Below, piece after piece: positions 14,171 through 27,119 of a DNA stretch of 64,000 bases. Position numbers and translations under genes: made by a program. The notes under the pieces are model-generated. The model made no database searches, was not told the origin of the DNA, and saw nothing but the letters and a program-made list of their open reading frames with translations. Each line of letters begins with the position of its first letter. Position 1 is the first letter of the stretch. This stretch comes from Unio delphinus (Eukaryota > Mollusca > Bivalvia > Unionida > Unionidae), in NCBI GenBank assembly GCA_029339505.1, contig JAQISU010000108.1, positions 20,531,501-20,595,500 on the forward strand, in the 5' to 3' direction.

Positions 14171-14199
14171 TCTAAAAATCCACCTGTGATGTAAAGGAA

Positions 14200-15050
14200 C
14201 ACACATGATGTAATTATAATGACCTATACTATAGTGATATACATCATTTACTTATAATGACCTATGGTGATATACAGGGGGATACATCATTTACTTATAA
14301 TGACCTATGGTGATATACAGGGAGATACATGATTTAATTATAATAACCTATGATGATATACAGGGAGATACATCATTTACTTATAATGACCTATGGTGAT
14401 ATACAGGGGGATACATCATTTACTTATAATAACCTATGATGATATACAGGGAGATACATGATTTAATTATAATAACCTATGGTGATATACAGGGAGATAC
14501 ATCATTTACTTATAATGACCTATGGTGATATACAGGGATATACATCATTTACTTATAATGACCTATGGTGATATACATCATTTACTTATAATAACCTATG
14601 GTGATATACAGGGAGATACATCATTTACTTATAATGACCTATGGTGATATACAGGGAGATAACATGATTTAATTATAATAACCTATGGTGATATACAGGG
14701 AGATACATGATTTAATTATAATGACCTATGGTGATATACAGGGAGATACATCATTTACTTAAAATAACCTATGGTGATATACAGGGGGATACATCATTTA
14801 CTTATAATGACCTATGGTGATATACAGGGAGATAACATGATTTAATTATAATAACCTATGGTGATATACATGATTTAATTATAATTACCTATGGTGATAT
14901 ACATGATTTAATTATAATTACCTATGGTGATATGCAGGGAGCTACATGATTTAATTATAATTACCTATGGTTATATACAGGGAGATAAATGATTTACTTA
15001 TAATAACCTATGGTGATATACAGGGAGATACATGATTTAATTATAATGAC
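14200..15050. repeat. ~38-58 bp minisatellite
   Basis: Units contain ACCTATGGTGATATACAGGG, AGATACATCATTTACTTATA and ATG. Copies lacking the CAGGGAGATA segment make the array length-heterogeneous. Confidence 0.88.
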
Positions 15051-15308
15051 CACCTTGCCTTAGTAATGCAGATAAATCATGTTGGTCATTGTATGGCCAA
15101 TGACTATTAGTTATTCTGTAGGTACAGATCAAGATTTGTAATATCCTAAAGTTAGAGCAGGTGAGACATAAAATTGTGTGGAATTCTTGCTATGTCATTA
15201 TGTCCCAAAAGATTAAAAATGAAGAATATACTCATTCTTTTCTAATTATTAAATGTTATTTCCCTTCCTGATTTATCTTTCCTTTTCACCTCATTTGTTT
15301 CATGCTAG

Positions 15309-15320
15309 CCGCCTTCTGAG
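15309..15320 (+). CDS. Candidate 12-nt anoctamin microexon
   Basis: CCGCCTTCTGAG lies exactly between a strong acceptor (long pyrimidine-rich tract from ~15250 ending TTTCATGCTAG) and a perfect donor GTAAGT. It is in phase 0 at both ends and would encode Pro-Pro-Ser-Glu between the dimerisation-domain exon and the next anoctamin exon, both of which also use phase 0 at that junction. It could be used alternatively. No other coding sequence shares these borders. Confidence 0.5.
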
Positions 15321-15710
15321 GTAAGTTTTGAAAGGTCTTATTGCAAAGATGATTATGCGTGAGTTATGATTATTGTGTTGTGTTGTAATTATTGTTTTTG
15401 TGTTATATTTATTGTTGTGTTGTATATTCTTGTTTCAGAGAGTAGTTAATGAACTGTTAGTACAATTATGTCAGTCCAGCTTGGTGAAAGTTTTAGCTTC
15501 ATTTTGGAAACAGCTTCTGTTCTAACAAATTGATTTTATTATATGTATTTTTTGCTGAATATGTTTTAGTAGTAGAGTAAAATATATTTACCCAATTAAT
15601 TTACAAAATGTTTTAATGATTTTGGGATTATACACAGTGAAATTATTTGGGCAGCATGAATATGATATGAGTAATAGATGACTAAATGCACAGACCCCAA
15701 TTTAGCTTTA

Positions 15711-15715
<5 letters not shown>

Positions 15716-15769
<54 letters not shown>
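15716..15769. repeat. (TA)n microsatellite
   Basis: About 26 TA units in the anoctamin intron; a shorter TA run lies at ~15998-16015. Confidence 0.95.
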
Positions 15770-15770
<1 letters not shown>

Positions 15771-16189
15771 TTTATTAGGTTTGTAGGAGATGTATTTACA
15801 TTGGATACAAGGATAATTTAGTTCTGATTCTTAGGGAAAAAAATTAACATATGCTATAGATGCACTTTGAAACTGCTGGAACTTGAAACTTTAGGCAATT
15901 TTAAATCATCATCATTAGTCTCTTCACTGTGCTGCTGAACAAGTGGCCAGAATTTTAAACAGAAACACCTAATGGACATGGTTGATAAATGTTCAATTTA
16001 TATATATATATATATTGATTTAGTAGCAAGATTCAAACCAGGGCCCTTTTGGTCATGACTCCAGCATTGTAACCCCCATAGCTTCTTCTTGTGGCTATAT
16101 GAAGGTTACTATTGGATAATTACCAGCGTGATAAGGATACTGTCCAGCTTTATACAAAGAGACAATGTTTATTAAATTATTAATTATCT

Positions 16190-16430
16190 GAATATCATCA
16201 CTTTTTTGCTTTATATCTGTACAGTGCATATAACTGAGTTATTTCACTATATTTCTTTATGTCTGTATATATCTGAGTTATTTCACTTTATTACTTTATG
16301 TATCTATATATCTAATTTATTTCACTCTATTACTTTGTATCTGTATATCTGAGTTTATTTCACTTTCTGCCTCTATATCTGTAAATACCTGAGTTATTTC
16401 ACTTTATTACTTTATATCTGTAAACGTTAG
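16190..16430. repeat. ~38-bp minisatellite, six diverged copies
   Basis: Loose copies of a unit containing GAGTTATTTCACTTTATTAC followed by TTTATATCTGTATATC. Confidence 0.75.
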
Positions 16431-16744
16431 TAGTTTAAGCTTCAGCAGGAACAGATGAACAAGCAAGTAATTTTGCTCAACATTGCAGAGTTTCTTCCCT
16501 TTGGCTCAGATTTTATCTGGTTTTGAGTTCTTCTTAGTTTTTACTTGATGCATCCTCAAATCAGAGATAACTATGCCTTTATACCAGCATGGTATTTTCA
16601 TTAAATCAAAAATAAAAAGTTTACAACTTCATTTGAAATGAAATTTTAGTAATAGTGAAATTGTTTCCAAAATGGGTGTAAAATATAATTTAATTTGAAT
16701 GTGTTTATGTTATATGGTGAAATGAACTAAATCAATTAAGTGAA

Positions 16745-19540
16745 CTAGCAACATGATGTGTTTGATATGGTCAGACAAGCTGATAGTGTCATTACATAAT
16801 AAATCACATATGGTCAATCAAGCTGATATAATCCATGGCATCATTACATAATAAATCACATGGTCACATGATCTGTTTGATATGGTCAAACATGCTGATA
16901 GCATCATTACATAATAAATCACATGGTCACATGATCTGTTTGATTTGGTCAGACAAGCTGATAGCATCATTACATAAAAATCACATGGTCACATGATCTG
17001 TTTGATTTGGTCAGACAAGCTGATAGCATCATTACATAATAAATCACATGGTCACATGATCTGTTTGATATGGTCAAACAAGCTGATAGCATCATTACAT
17101 AATAAATCACATGGTCACACGATCTGTTTGATTTGGTCAGACAAGCTGATAGCATCATTACATAATAAATGACATGGTAACATGATCTGTTTGATATGGT
17201 CAAACAAGCTGATAGCATCATTACATAATAAATCACATGGTCACATGATCTGTTTCATATGGTCAGACAAGCTGATAGCATCATTACATAATAAATGACA
17301 TGGTCACATGATCTGTTTGATTTGGTCAGACAAGCTGATAGCATCATTACATAATAAATCACATGGTCACATGATCTGTTTGATATGGTCAAACAAGCTG
17401 ATAGCATCATTACATAATAAATCACATGGTCACACGATCTGTTTGATTTGGTCAGACAAGCTGATAGCATCATTACATAATAAATGACATGGTCACATGA
17501 TCTGTTTGATATGGTCAAACAAGCTGATAGCATCATTACATAATAAATCACATGGTCACATGATCTGTTTGATATGGTCAGACAAGCTGATAGCATCATT
17601 ACATAATAAATGACATGGTCACATGATCTGTTTGATTTGGTCAGACAAGCTGATAGCATCATTACATAATAAATCACATGGTCACATGATCTGTTTGATT
17701 TGGTCAGACAAGCTGATAGCATCATTACATAATAAATCACATGGTCACATGATCTGTTTGATTTGGTCAGACAAGCTGATAGCATCATTACATAATAAAT
17801 CACATGGTCACATGATCTGTTTGATTTGGTCAGACAAGCTGATAGCATCATTACATAATAAATCACATGGTCACATGATCTGTTTGATTTGGTCAGACAA
17901 GCTGATAGCATCATTACATAATAAATCACATGGTCACATGATCTGTTTGATATGGTCAGACAAGCTGATAGCATCATTACATAATAAATGACATGGTCAC
18001 ATGATCTGTTTGATATGGTCAGACAAGCTGATAGCATCATTACATAATAAATCACATGGTCACATGATCTGTTTGATTTGGTCAGACAAGCTGATAGCAT
18101 CATTACATAATAAATCACATGGTCACATGATCTGTTTGATATGGTCAAACATGCTGATAGCATCATTACATAATAAATCACATGGCCACATGATCTGTGT
18201 GATTTGGTCAGACAAGCTGATAGCATCATTACATAATAAATCACATGGTCACATGATCTGTTTGATTTGGTCAGACAAGCTGATAGCATCATTACATAAT
18301 AAATCACATGGTCACATGATCTGTTTGATATGGTCAAACAAGCTGATAGCATCATTACATAATAAATCACATGGTCACACGATCTGTTTGATTTGGTCAG
18401 ACAAGCTGATAGCATCATTACATAATAAATGACATGGTCACATGATCTGTTTGATATGGTCAGACAAGCTGATAGCATCATTACATAATAAATGACATGG
18501 TCACATGATCTGTTTGATATGGTCAGACAAGCTGATAGCATTATTACATAATAAATCACATGGTCACATAATCTATTTGATATGGTTAGACAAGCTGATA
18601 GAATCCATGGCATCATTACATAATAAATCACATGGTCACATGATCTGTTTGATATGGTCAAACAAGCTGATAGTGTTATTACATAATAAATCACATGGTC
18701 ACATGATCTGTTGCATATGGTCAGACAAGTTGATAGCATCATTAGATAATAAATCACATGGTTGCATGATCTGTTTGATATGGTCAGAAAAGCTGATAGA
18801 ATCCATGGCATCATTACATAATAAATGACATGGCCACATGATCTGTTTGATATGGTCAGACAAGCTGATAGCATCATTACATAATAAATTACATGGTCAC
18901 ATGATCTGTTTGATATGGTCAAACATGCTGATAGCATCATTACATAATAAATCACATGGCCACATGATCTGTTTGATATGGTCAGACAAGCTGATAGCAT
19001 CATTACATAATAAATCACATGGCCACATGATCTATTTGATTTGGTCAGACAAGCTGATAGCATCATTACATAATAAATGACATGGTCACATGATCTGTTT
19101 GATATGGTCAGACAAGCTGATAGCATCATTACATAATAAATCACATGGTCACATAATCTGTTTAATATGGTTAGACAAGCTGATAGAATCCATGGCATCA
19201 TTACATAATAAATGACATGGTCACATGAACTGTTTAATATGGTCAGACAAGCTGATAGCATCATTAGATAATAAATCACATGGTTGCATGATCTGTTTGA
19301 TATGGTCAGAAAAGTTGATAGAATCCATGGCATCATTACATAATAAATGACATGGTCTCATGATCTGTTTGATATGGTCAAACAAGCTGATAGCATCATT
19401 ACATAATAAATCACATCGCCACATGATCTGTTTGATTTGGTCAGACAAGCTGATAGCATCATTACATAATAAATCACATGGCCACATGATCTGTTTGATT
19501 TGGTCAGACAAGCTGATAGCATCATTACATAATAAATCAC
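16745..19540. repeat. 63-bp satellite array, about 44 copies
   Basis: Nearly identical 63-bp units beginning CACATGGTCACATGATCTGT and containing GGTCAGACAAGCTGATAGCA and TCATTACATAATAAAT. Units alternate between GATATGG and GATTTGG, and between TCAGACAAG and TCAAACAAG/ATG. At least five copies carry an insertion giving GAATCCATGGCATC (near 16830, 18600, 18795, 19190 and 19325). The period is a multiple of three and one frame on each strand lacks stops, so open frames of up to 693 codons appear. They are repeat artefacts. Confidence 0.97.
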
Positions 19541-20635
19541 ACATGTATCTAGAATTGAGAGTTGCAGGAGCAGTGATTGATAGATGGTTGGTTGTAGGTG
19601 GAGTATGTATATCATACAGACCTGCTTCAAGATTTTACTTTTGAAGATTTTATCACAAAAAAATGAGTAAAAGCTGTGCTGCAAGACTTTTGTCTAGATG
19701 ATTTTAACTTAATCTTATATGAAAATCAATAAATGGATAACTTTGATGCTTAGCCCAAAATGTAACTTTTGCTTTAGTTACTTTAAATGCTGTGTAGACA
19801 TGTATATTTATTTATGCATACTGATAATATTACTATATCAGAGTCTTTTGTTTCTGGATTGATTCAAGCAAATTTTCTTAGTGTTGGAAACAGGGTGGAA
19901 GAAGGGCTTGATACATGACAGCCATTTCCTTAGAAATCCTGATACACATGTTAGCTATGTATTGCAAACCACAACTTCAACCATAATGTACAAAATCAAG
20001 TTGTCGCTAGAGTAAATAAAGAAGTTAGAATGAAAATGTAAGGCATTGGGGTGTCAAATGCATGGAGAAATTATGCATTTTGGCAATGTTGCAGTAGAAA
20101 TCATGGATGCACCCTCCCCAAGGCCACCTTTTAGCAATATTTTGGTCTATATCCCATAAATGCATATTTTATATAAATGTTTATTATTAAGTTTTAAATT
20201 TATACTTTAAATAAACAAGGTAAAGTTACGACCTTGTTTATCTATTATCCTGATAGGATTCATCTTGTAAATAATGTTTCTTTTAACTCGTGTGTGTTTG
20301 TGTGTGTGTGAAAGTAAATAGTTTATTTAGATGTACATCCTGGATATGCTTATTTCTAATACCAGATACAACTGATACCTATTTGTAAACATTTACAGGC
20401 AACTCATTAAACTAAGCATTGAAACATGCAGCCTTTCCAGAAAAAATTGTCTGATACTAGCATTGAAAAGATCTAGGTTATGTTGTTTTCATAGGTTACA
20501 ATAAATGGACATGTCTTCAGGCCAAAAATATGAAGTTTAGGTTGTACAATTTGTCATTAATTTTGTATTTTAAATCTTTTCATCAATCATTGTATTTTTC
20601 TTGCTTGTATAGCTGAATATTGGTCTCTTGTTATT
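19541..20635. other. Unassigned non-coding DNA
   Basis: Intron-like AT-rich sequence between two arrays. No gene, RNA or mobile element is recognised. Confidence 0.5.
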
Positions 20636-20935
20636 AAAGTAAATGAATAATCCACTAACCGTAAGACTTGTAAAGAAAAATATATTAATGTGAATGAATA
20701 ATCCACTAACAGTAAGACTTGTAAAGAAAAATATATTAATGTGAATGAATAATCCACTAACTGTAAGACTTGTAAAGAAAAATATATTAATGTGAATGAA
20801 TAATCCACTAACTGTAAGACTTGTAAAGAAACATACATTAATGTGAATGAATAATCCACTAACTGTAAGACTTGTAAAGAAACATACATTAATGTGAATG
20901 AATAATCCACTAACAGTAAGACCTATAAGGGACAT
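20636..20935. repeat. 51-bp minisatellite, six copies
   Basis: Unit: AATGAATAATCCACTAACTG, TAAGACTTGTAAAGAAAAAT and ATATTAATGTG. The period (17 codons) again gives an artefactual open frame on the minus strand. Confidence 0.93.
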
Positions 20936-21037
20936 ATGAATCATTATATAACTCATTCTTTTTTTCTCTTCAAACAACATTTCCAATAATATTTGTTTTT
21001 ATATCAAAATTCATCAGAATTTTCTTTATTCCAATAG

Positions 21038-21113
21038 GAAAGATCTGAAAATGAACCAAGTATTTGGCCTTGGACAAGATTCATAGCAAACCATTTTGAA
21101 ACTGATGATACAG
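21038..21113 (+). CDS. Anoctamin exon, following the dimerisation domain
   Basis: A 76-nt exon bounded by acceptor TTCCAATAG and donor CAG/GTATAT. It enters in phase 0, matching the donor at 10595 and the 12-nt microexon, and leaves in phase 1. It encodes 25 residues including 'EPSIWPWTRFIANHFET', a plausible linker between the anoctamin dimerisation domain and the membrane part. Assignment rests on phase continuity and splice sites more than on recognisable family residues. No further anoctamin exon was found to its right. Confidence 0.6.
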
Positions 21114-21848
21114 GTATATATATAATATAGACACACACACAAATACAAACTTTGAAATGATTACATGCAATTGTTAGATTGTTAGATCCGGGAAGCTATT
21201 GAAGAAACTTGGAAAATGGCAATGTATGAGATCAATCAATAAATCTTGGTTGATACTCACCAATGAAAGGTATTAAATAGTAACAAAAGTTAAAAAATAA
21301 AATATTTGGAACAAGATTTTTTTTATATAAATATATTTTTTGCAATTTTTGGTACATGATTTTGTCTAATTTTTGTAATTTTTATTAATTGATGAAATTT
21401 TAGTGGTTATATATTGCTTTATTTCATATTTCCTTAAGGTCTATTTTAACATATTATAAAATGTAAAATTGCATAAAATCTGTATATAGATGCTTATGAA
21501 TGTGTTGGCAGTTGTTAATAATAAAAACTTATTAGCAAATATATTTATGGTGTTAGGCCTTTTTTCCATTGGACAGTTCGGTCAGGTGGTATCTTTAAAG
21601 AATTTAAGTTTCTTCCTGTTGGATGAGTTAGGTCACATGAATAGTTATTTTGAATATTAGACTGAGTAGTAATATCTGACACATCGGATATATCAAAATA
21701 CATAGCGGTAAAAGACTCTTGAATGTATATAAGGAGCTAACTGAACAGTCAGATTCATTCCTATTTTGGAGTTGTTCTTATTTCTTATATTCCTGTTGTA
21801 ACTCTGCAAATTTCTTTTATCTTGTACTTCAAAATGATCTGAGAGGAA
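21114..21848. other. Unassigned intronic DNA
   Basis: Sequence after the anoctamin donor at 21114. No coding exon or repeat is visible. Confidence 0.5.
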
Positions 21849-21849
21849 A

Positions 21850-22758
21850 AACATTTGTTTTGGACTGTTCATTGGCAATAGAAAGTCATCATTGGGCTAT
21901 TATATTGTTATGAACTGTTCATTGGCAATAGAAAGTCATCATTGGGCTATTATATTGTTATGGACTGTTGATTGGCAATAGAAAGTCATCATTGGGCTAT
22001 TATATTGTTATGGATTGTTCATTGGCAATAGAAAGTCATCATTGGGCTATTATATTGTTTTGGACTGTTCATTGGCAATAGAAAGTCATCATTGGGCTAT
22101 TATATTGTTATGGACTGTTCATTGGCAATAGAAAGTCATCATTGGGCTATTATATTGTTATGGACTGTTCATTGGCAATAGAAAGTCATCATTGGGCTAT
22201 TATATTGTTTTGGACTTCATTGGCAATAGAAAGTCATCATTGGGCTATTATATTGTTATGGACTGTTCATTGGCAATAGAAAGTCATCATTGGGCTATTA
22301 TATTGTTATGAACTGTTCATTGGCAATAGAAAGTCATCATTGGGCTGTTATATTGTTTTGGACTTCATTGGCAATAGAAAGTCATCATTGGGCTATTATA
22401 TTGTTATGGACTGTTCATTGGCAATAGAAAGTCATCATTGGGCTATTATATTGTTATGGACTGTTCATTGGCAATAGAAAGTCATCATTGGGCTATTATA
22501 TTGTTTTGGACTTCATTGGCAATAGAAAGTCATCATTGGGCTATTATATTGTTATGGACTGTTCATTGGCAAGAGAAAGTCATCATTGGGCTATTATATT
22601 GTTATGGACTGTTCATTGGCAATAGAAAGTCATCATTGGGCTATTATATTGTTTTGGACTTCATTGGCAATAGAAAGTCATCATTGGGCTATTATATTGT
22701 TATGGACTGTTCATTGGCAATAGAAAGTCATCATTGGGCTATTATATTGTTATGGAAC
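21850..22758. repeat. 50-bp minisatellite, about 18 copies
   Basis: Unit: GACTGTTCATTGGCAATAGA, AAGTCATCATTGGGCTATTA and TATTGTTATG. Several copies carry a 3-bp deletion (GGACTTCATTGG for GGACTGTTCATTGG) and recur every third or fourth unit in the right half, suggesting amplification of a higher-order block. Confidence 0.95.
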
Positions 22759-23055
22759 TACATGTAGTGCTAATTATTTAAAGGCATTCTAGAGAAGGGC
22801 ATTTTGATAACATCATATATCTTGGTGGACCAGTAAATTCCTGGTTTTAAAATGTTAAGTTTTACTGAGTTCTACAAACTAACCTCTTTTCAATGCAGAA
22901 AAATATATTAGTGTCAAACATCATATCAATTCAATATATTATATATTGATGCTTGCCACATGTGAATCAATCTTACTATTGTAAAGCATGCTGAAAATGT
23001 CATGAAAAAACATTGAAAAATGTTAAAATCATAATGATTATTTAAAGCAGAAATT
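22759..23055. other. Unassigned spacer
   Basis: AT-rich sequence between two tandem arrays; nothing recognised. Confidence 0.5.
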
Positions 23056-25378
23056 AAAATATTCACAATATGAATATTAATACATGTAGCAGTAATTATT
23101 GAATGCACAAAATGAACAGTTATAGCAGTAATTAATAAATTCACAAGGTGAATATTTATAGCAGTAATTAATAAATTCACAAGGTGAATATTTATAGCTG
23201 TAAGTAATAAATCCACATGGTGAATATTTATAGCAGTAATTAATAAATCCAAAAAGGTGAATATTTATAGCAGTAATTAATACATTCACAAGGTGAATAT
23301 TTATAGCAGTAATTAATAAATCCAAAAAGGTGAATATTTATAGCAGTAATTAATAAATCCAAAAAAGTGAATATTTATAGCTGTAAGTAATAAATCCACA
23401 TGGTGAATATTTATAGCAGTAATTAATAAATCCAAAAAGGTGAATATTTATAGCAGTAATTAATACATTCACAAGGTGAATATTTATAGCAGTAATTAAT
23501 AAATCCAAAAAGGTGAATATTTATAGCAGTAATTAATAAATTCACAAGGTGAATATTTATAGCAGTAATTAATAAATCCAAAAAGGTGAATATTTATAGC
23601 AGTAATTAATACATTCACAAGGTGAATATTTATAGCAGTAATTAATAAATCCAAAAAGGTGAATATTTATAGCAGTAATTAATAAATTCACAAGTTGAAG
23701 ATTTATAGCAGTAATTAATAAATCCAAAAAGGTGAATATTTATAGCAGTAATTAATACATTCACAAGGTGAATATTTATAGCAGTAATTAATAAATCCAA
23801 AAAAGTGAATATTTATAGCAGTAATTAATAAATTCACAAGGTGAATATTTATAGCAGTAATTAATAAATCCAAAAAGGTGAATATTTATAGCAGTAATTA
23901 ATACATTCACAAGGTGAATATTTATAGCAGTAATTAATAAATCCAAAAAGGTGAATATTTATAGCAGTAATTAATAAATTCACAAGGTGAATATTTATAG
24001 CAGTAATTAATAAATCCAAAAAGGTGAATATTTATAGCAGTAATTAATACATTCACAAGGTGAATATTTATAGCAGTAATTAATAAATCCAAAAAAGTGA
24101 ATATTTATAGCAGTAATTAATACATTCACAAGGTGAGTATTTATAGCAGTAATTAATAAATCCAAAAAGGTGAATATTTATAGCAGTAATTAATACATTC
24201 ACAAGGTGAATATTTATAGCAGTAATTAATAAATCCAAAAAGGTGAATATTTATAGCAGTAATTAATAAATTCACAAGGTGAATATTTATAGCAGTAATT
24301 AATAAATTCACAAGGTGAATATTTATAGCAGTACTTAAACAATTCACAAGGTGAATATTTATAGCAGTAATTAATAAATTAACAATATTTATAGCAGTAA
24401 TTAATAAATTCACCAAGTGAATATTTATAGCAGTAATTAATAAATTCACAATATTTATAGCAGTAATTAGTAAATTCACAATATTTATAGCAGTAATTAA
24501 TAAATCCACAAAATGAATATTTATAGCAGTAATTAATAAATTCACAATATTTGTAGCAGTAATTAATAAATTCACAAGGTGAATATTTATAGCAGTAATT
24601 AATAAATCCAAAAAGGTGAATATTTATAGCAGTAATTAATACATTCACAAGGTGAATATTTATAGCAGTAATTAATAAATCCAAAAATGTGAATATTTAT
24701 AGCAGTAATTAATACATTCACAAAGTGAATATTTATAGCAGTAATTAAAAAATCCAAAAAAGTGAATATTTATAGCAGTAATTAATAAATTCAGAAGGTG
24801 AATATTTATAGCAGTAATTAATAAATTCACAAGGTGAATATTTATAGCAGTAATTAATAAATTCACAAGGTGAATATTTATAGCAGTAATTAATAAATTC
24901 ACAATATTTATAGCAGTAATTAATAAATTCACAAGGTGAATATTTATAGCAGTAATTAATAAATTCACAATATTCATAGCAGTAATTAGTAAATTCACAA
25001 TATTTATAGCAGTAATTAATAAATCCACAAAATGAATATTTATAGCAGTAATTAATAAATTCACAAGGTGAATATTTATAGCAGTAATTAATAAATTCAA
25101 AAGGTGAATATTTATAGCAGTAATTAATAAATTCACATGGTGAATATTTATAGCATTAATAAATTCACAAGGTGAATATTTATAGTAGTAATTAATAAAT
25201 CCAAAAAGGTGAATATTTATAGCAGTAATTAATAAATCCACATGGTGAATATTTATAGCAGTAATTAATTAATCCACATGGTGAATATTTATAGCAGTAA
25301 TTAATAAATCCACATGGTGAATATTTATAGCAATAATTAATAAATCCACATGGTGAAAATTTATAGCAATAATTACTA
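23056..25378. repeat. ~36-bp satellite array, about 64 copies
   Basis: Unit: GAATATTTATAGCAGTAATT, AATAAATTCACAAGGT, with variants AATCCAAAAAGGT and ACATTCACAAGGT. Variants alternate in ordered blocks of two to four units, especially 23220-24260. Shorter 27-bp variants lacking AGGTGAAT occur around 24370-25020. Confidence 0.96.
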
Positions 25379-25419
25379 GATCCTCATATATACGTTGTTG
25401 GAGGGTTTAAGACATTTTT

Positions 25420-25600
25420 CAGTACATGATAGGATATAACTGGCAGCCAGTATTATTGGTGGAGGAATAAACAAGGAAAAGCACTGGAAAGAACCACCAA
25501 CCCATGAGAAGCTACTGGCAAGCTTTTTCACATAACTACATTAGCCAAATCTTAGACTCGAACCCATGCAGACAGATGTAAGATGGCAGTGATCCAAAAT
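25420..25600. repeat. Dispersed-repeat remnant interrupting the satellite
   Basis: A non-satellite segment contains 'TGGTGGAGGAATAAACAAGG', 'AAAGAACCACCAACCCATGA' and, 3', 'TTAGACTCGAACCCATGCA'. The arrangement resembles short interspersed elements that I associate with bivalve genomes, and the last phrase resembles a reversed tRNA B-box. Family assignment is from memory of texture and needs a library search. Confidence 0.35.
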
Positions 25601-25604
25601 CGAA

Positions 25605-26560
25605 AGCAGTAATTAAAAAATCCACAAAGTGGATATGTATAGCAGTAATTAATAAATCCAAAAAGATGAATATTTATGGCGGTAATTAACAAATTCACAA
25701 AATATTTAGTTATGGCAGTAATTAAAAATTCCACCAAGTTTATATTTATAGCATTAATTAATAAATCCACCAAGTGGATATGTATAGCAGTAATTAAAAA
25801 ATCCACCAAGTGGATATGTATAGCAGTAATTAATAAATCCACCAAGTGGATATGTATAGCAGTAATTAAAAAATCCACAAAGTGGCTATGTATAGCAGTA
25901 ATTAATAAATCCAAAAAGATGAATATTTATAGCGGTAATTAACAAATCCACAAAATATTTAGTTATGGCAGTAATTAAAAATTCCACCAAGTTTATATTT
26001 ATAGCAGTAATTAATAAGTATACCAGGTAAATATTTACAACAGTAATTAATAAATCCACCAAGTGGATATGTATAGCAGTAATTAATAAATTCAAAAAGG
26101 TGAATATTTATAGCAGTAATTAATAAATCCACAAAGTGGATATGTATAGCAGTAATTAATAAATCCTCCAAGTGGATATGTATAGCAGTAATTAATAAAT
26201 CCACAAAAGTGGATATGTATAGCAGTAATTAATAAATCCACAAAGTGGATATGTATAGCAGTAATTAATAAATCCACAAAATGGATATGTATAGCAGTAA
26301 TTAATAAATCCACCAAGTCAATATTTATGCATTGAATATTTACAGCAGCAATTAATAAACCCATGCTGTGAATGTTTATAGCAGAAATGAATAATTCCAT
26401 GCTGTGAATATTTATAGCAGAAATTAATAATTCCATGTCATGAATATTTATAGTAGTAACTAAAAAATTCACATGTTATGAATAAACCCATATTGTGAAG
26501 ATTTACAGCAGTAATACATCCACAAACTGAATAGTTATATCAGTAATTAATAAATCTGTG
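25605..26560. repeat. ~36-bp satellite, second diverged block
   Basis: Same family as the 23.1-25.4 kb array, with the dominant variant GGATATGTATAGCAGTAATT AATAAATCCACCAAGT. Copies decay toward the right end. Confidence 0.93.
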
Positions 26561-26905
26561 ATGCAATTACCCAAGATAATATGTGTTTGAATGTCTTGAA
26601 TGAACAAGATACAGGTAAGGGCCACCCTGTGTTAATTTTTTTACCTGGTTAGAGCCATTGGGCCCCACCTTTCTATTGTAAATTTTGTTCCTGTTTTCAT
26701 TTTTAAATAAGCAGATTGGAACATTTCTCTCAATTTGCCTCTTTTTCATTAATCAACCATTATTATGTCATTATTCAGAGTTGAGGAAATATGTAATAAA
26801 TGTGCAACATGACAAATGTATGGTGCACATTTTGCTCTTTAACCCTTGTATGCCCTAATGGTATGGATAAGGAAATCAGCCACTATGAATAATAAAACCA
26901 TCCCC
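26561..26905. other. Left flank of the Polinton
   Basis: Host DNA between the satellite and the element. No gene seen. The six bases before the element are ATCCCC. Confidence 0.5.
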
Positions 26906-27119
26906 AGCAGCAGAGAGGGTGAACCTCACAACTTTCCGAGCGTCGATTCGGAAATCTGAGGCTTCCACCAAATAGTAAAAAAAATGGCGTCTATTCGATA
27001 AAATAAGATTTCCTTATATACGCCAACGTCGTTGTCATCCACCCTCTCTGCTGCTAAAGTTTTCAGTTCTAGGTTAACAAAAAATAATAAATGATTTCAA
27101 CCGAATATTTGATCGAGTC
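26906..27119 (+). repeat. Polinton left terminal inverted repeat (214 bp)
   Basis: Matches the complement of 43561-43774 apart from about three bases (CCACCAA versus CTGCCAA, ACCGAAT versus ACCAAAT). Its outermost 16 bases recur inverted at 27040-27055, so the outer 150 bp is itself flanked by inverted repeats. The stop codon of the ATPase gene lies inside it. Confidence 0.95.

Noticed and set aside
16016..16150. Phrase ATTCAAACCAGGGCCC resembling a reversed tRNA B-box
   Set aside because: No A-box, no repeat partner in the window; too little to call a SINE.
17255..19336. 693-codon open frame on the minus strand
   Set aside because: Pure translation of the 63-bp satellite; period divisible by three and no start context, domain or unique sequence.
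16745..26560. Regular repeats that at first look like a CRISPR array
   Set aside because: Units are contiguous without unique spacers, in a eukaryotic intron; ordinary satellites.
26530..26626. Possible further anoctamin exon before the donor-like GATACAG/GTAAGG at 26619
   Set aside because: The phase required by the 21113 donor meets a stop codon, and no anoctamin residues are visible.
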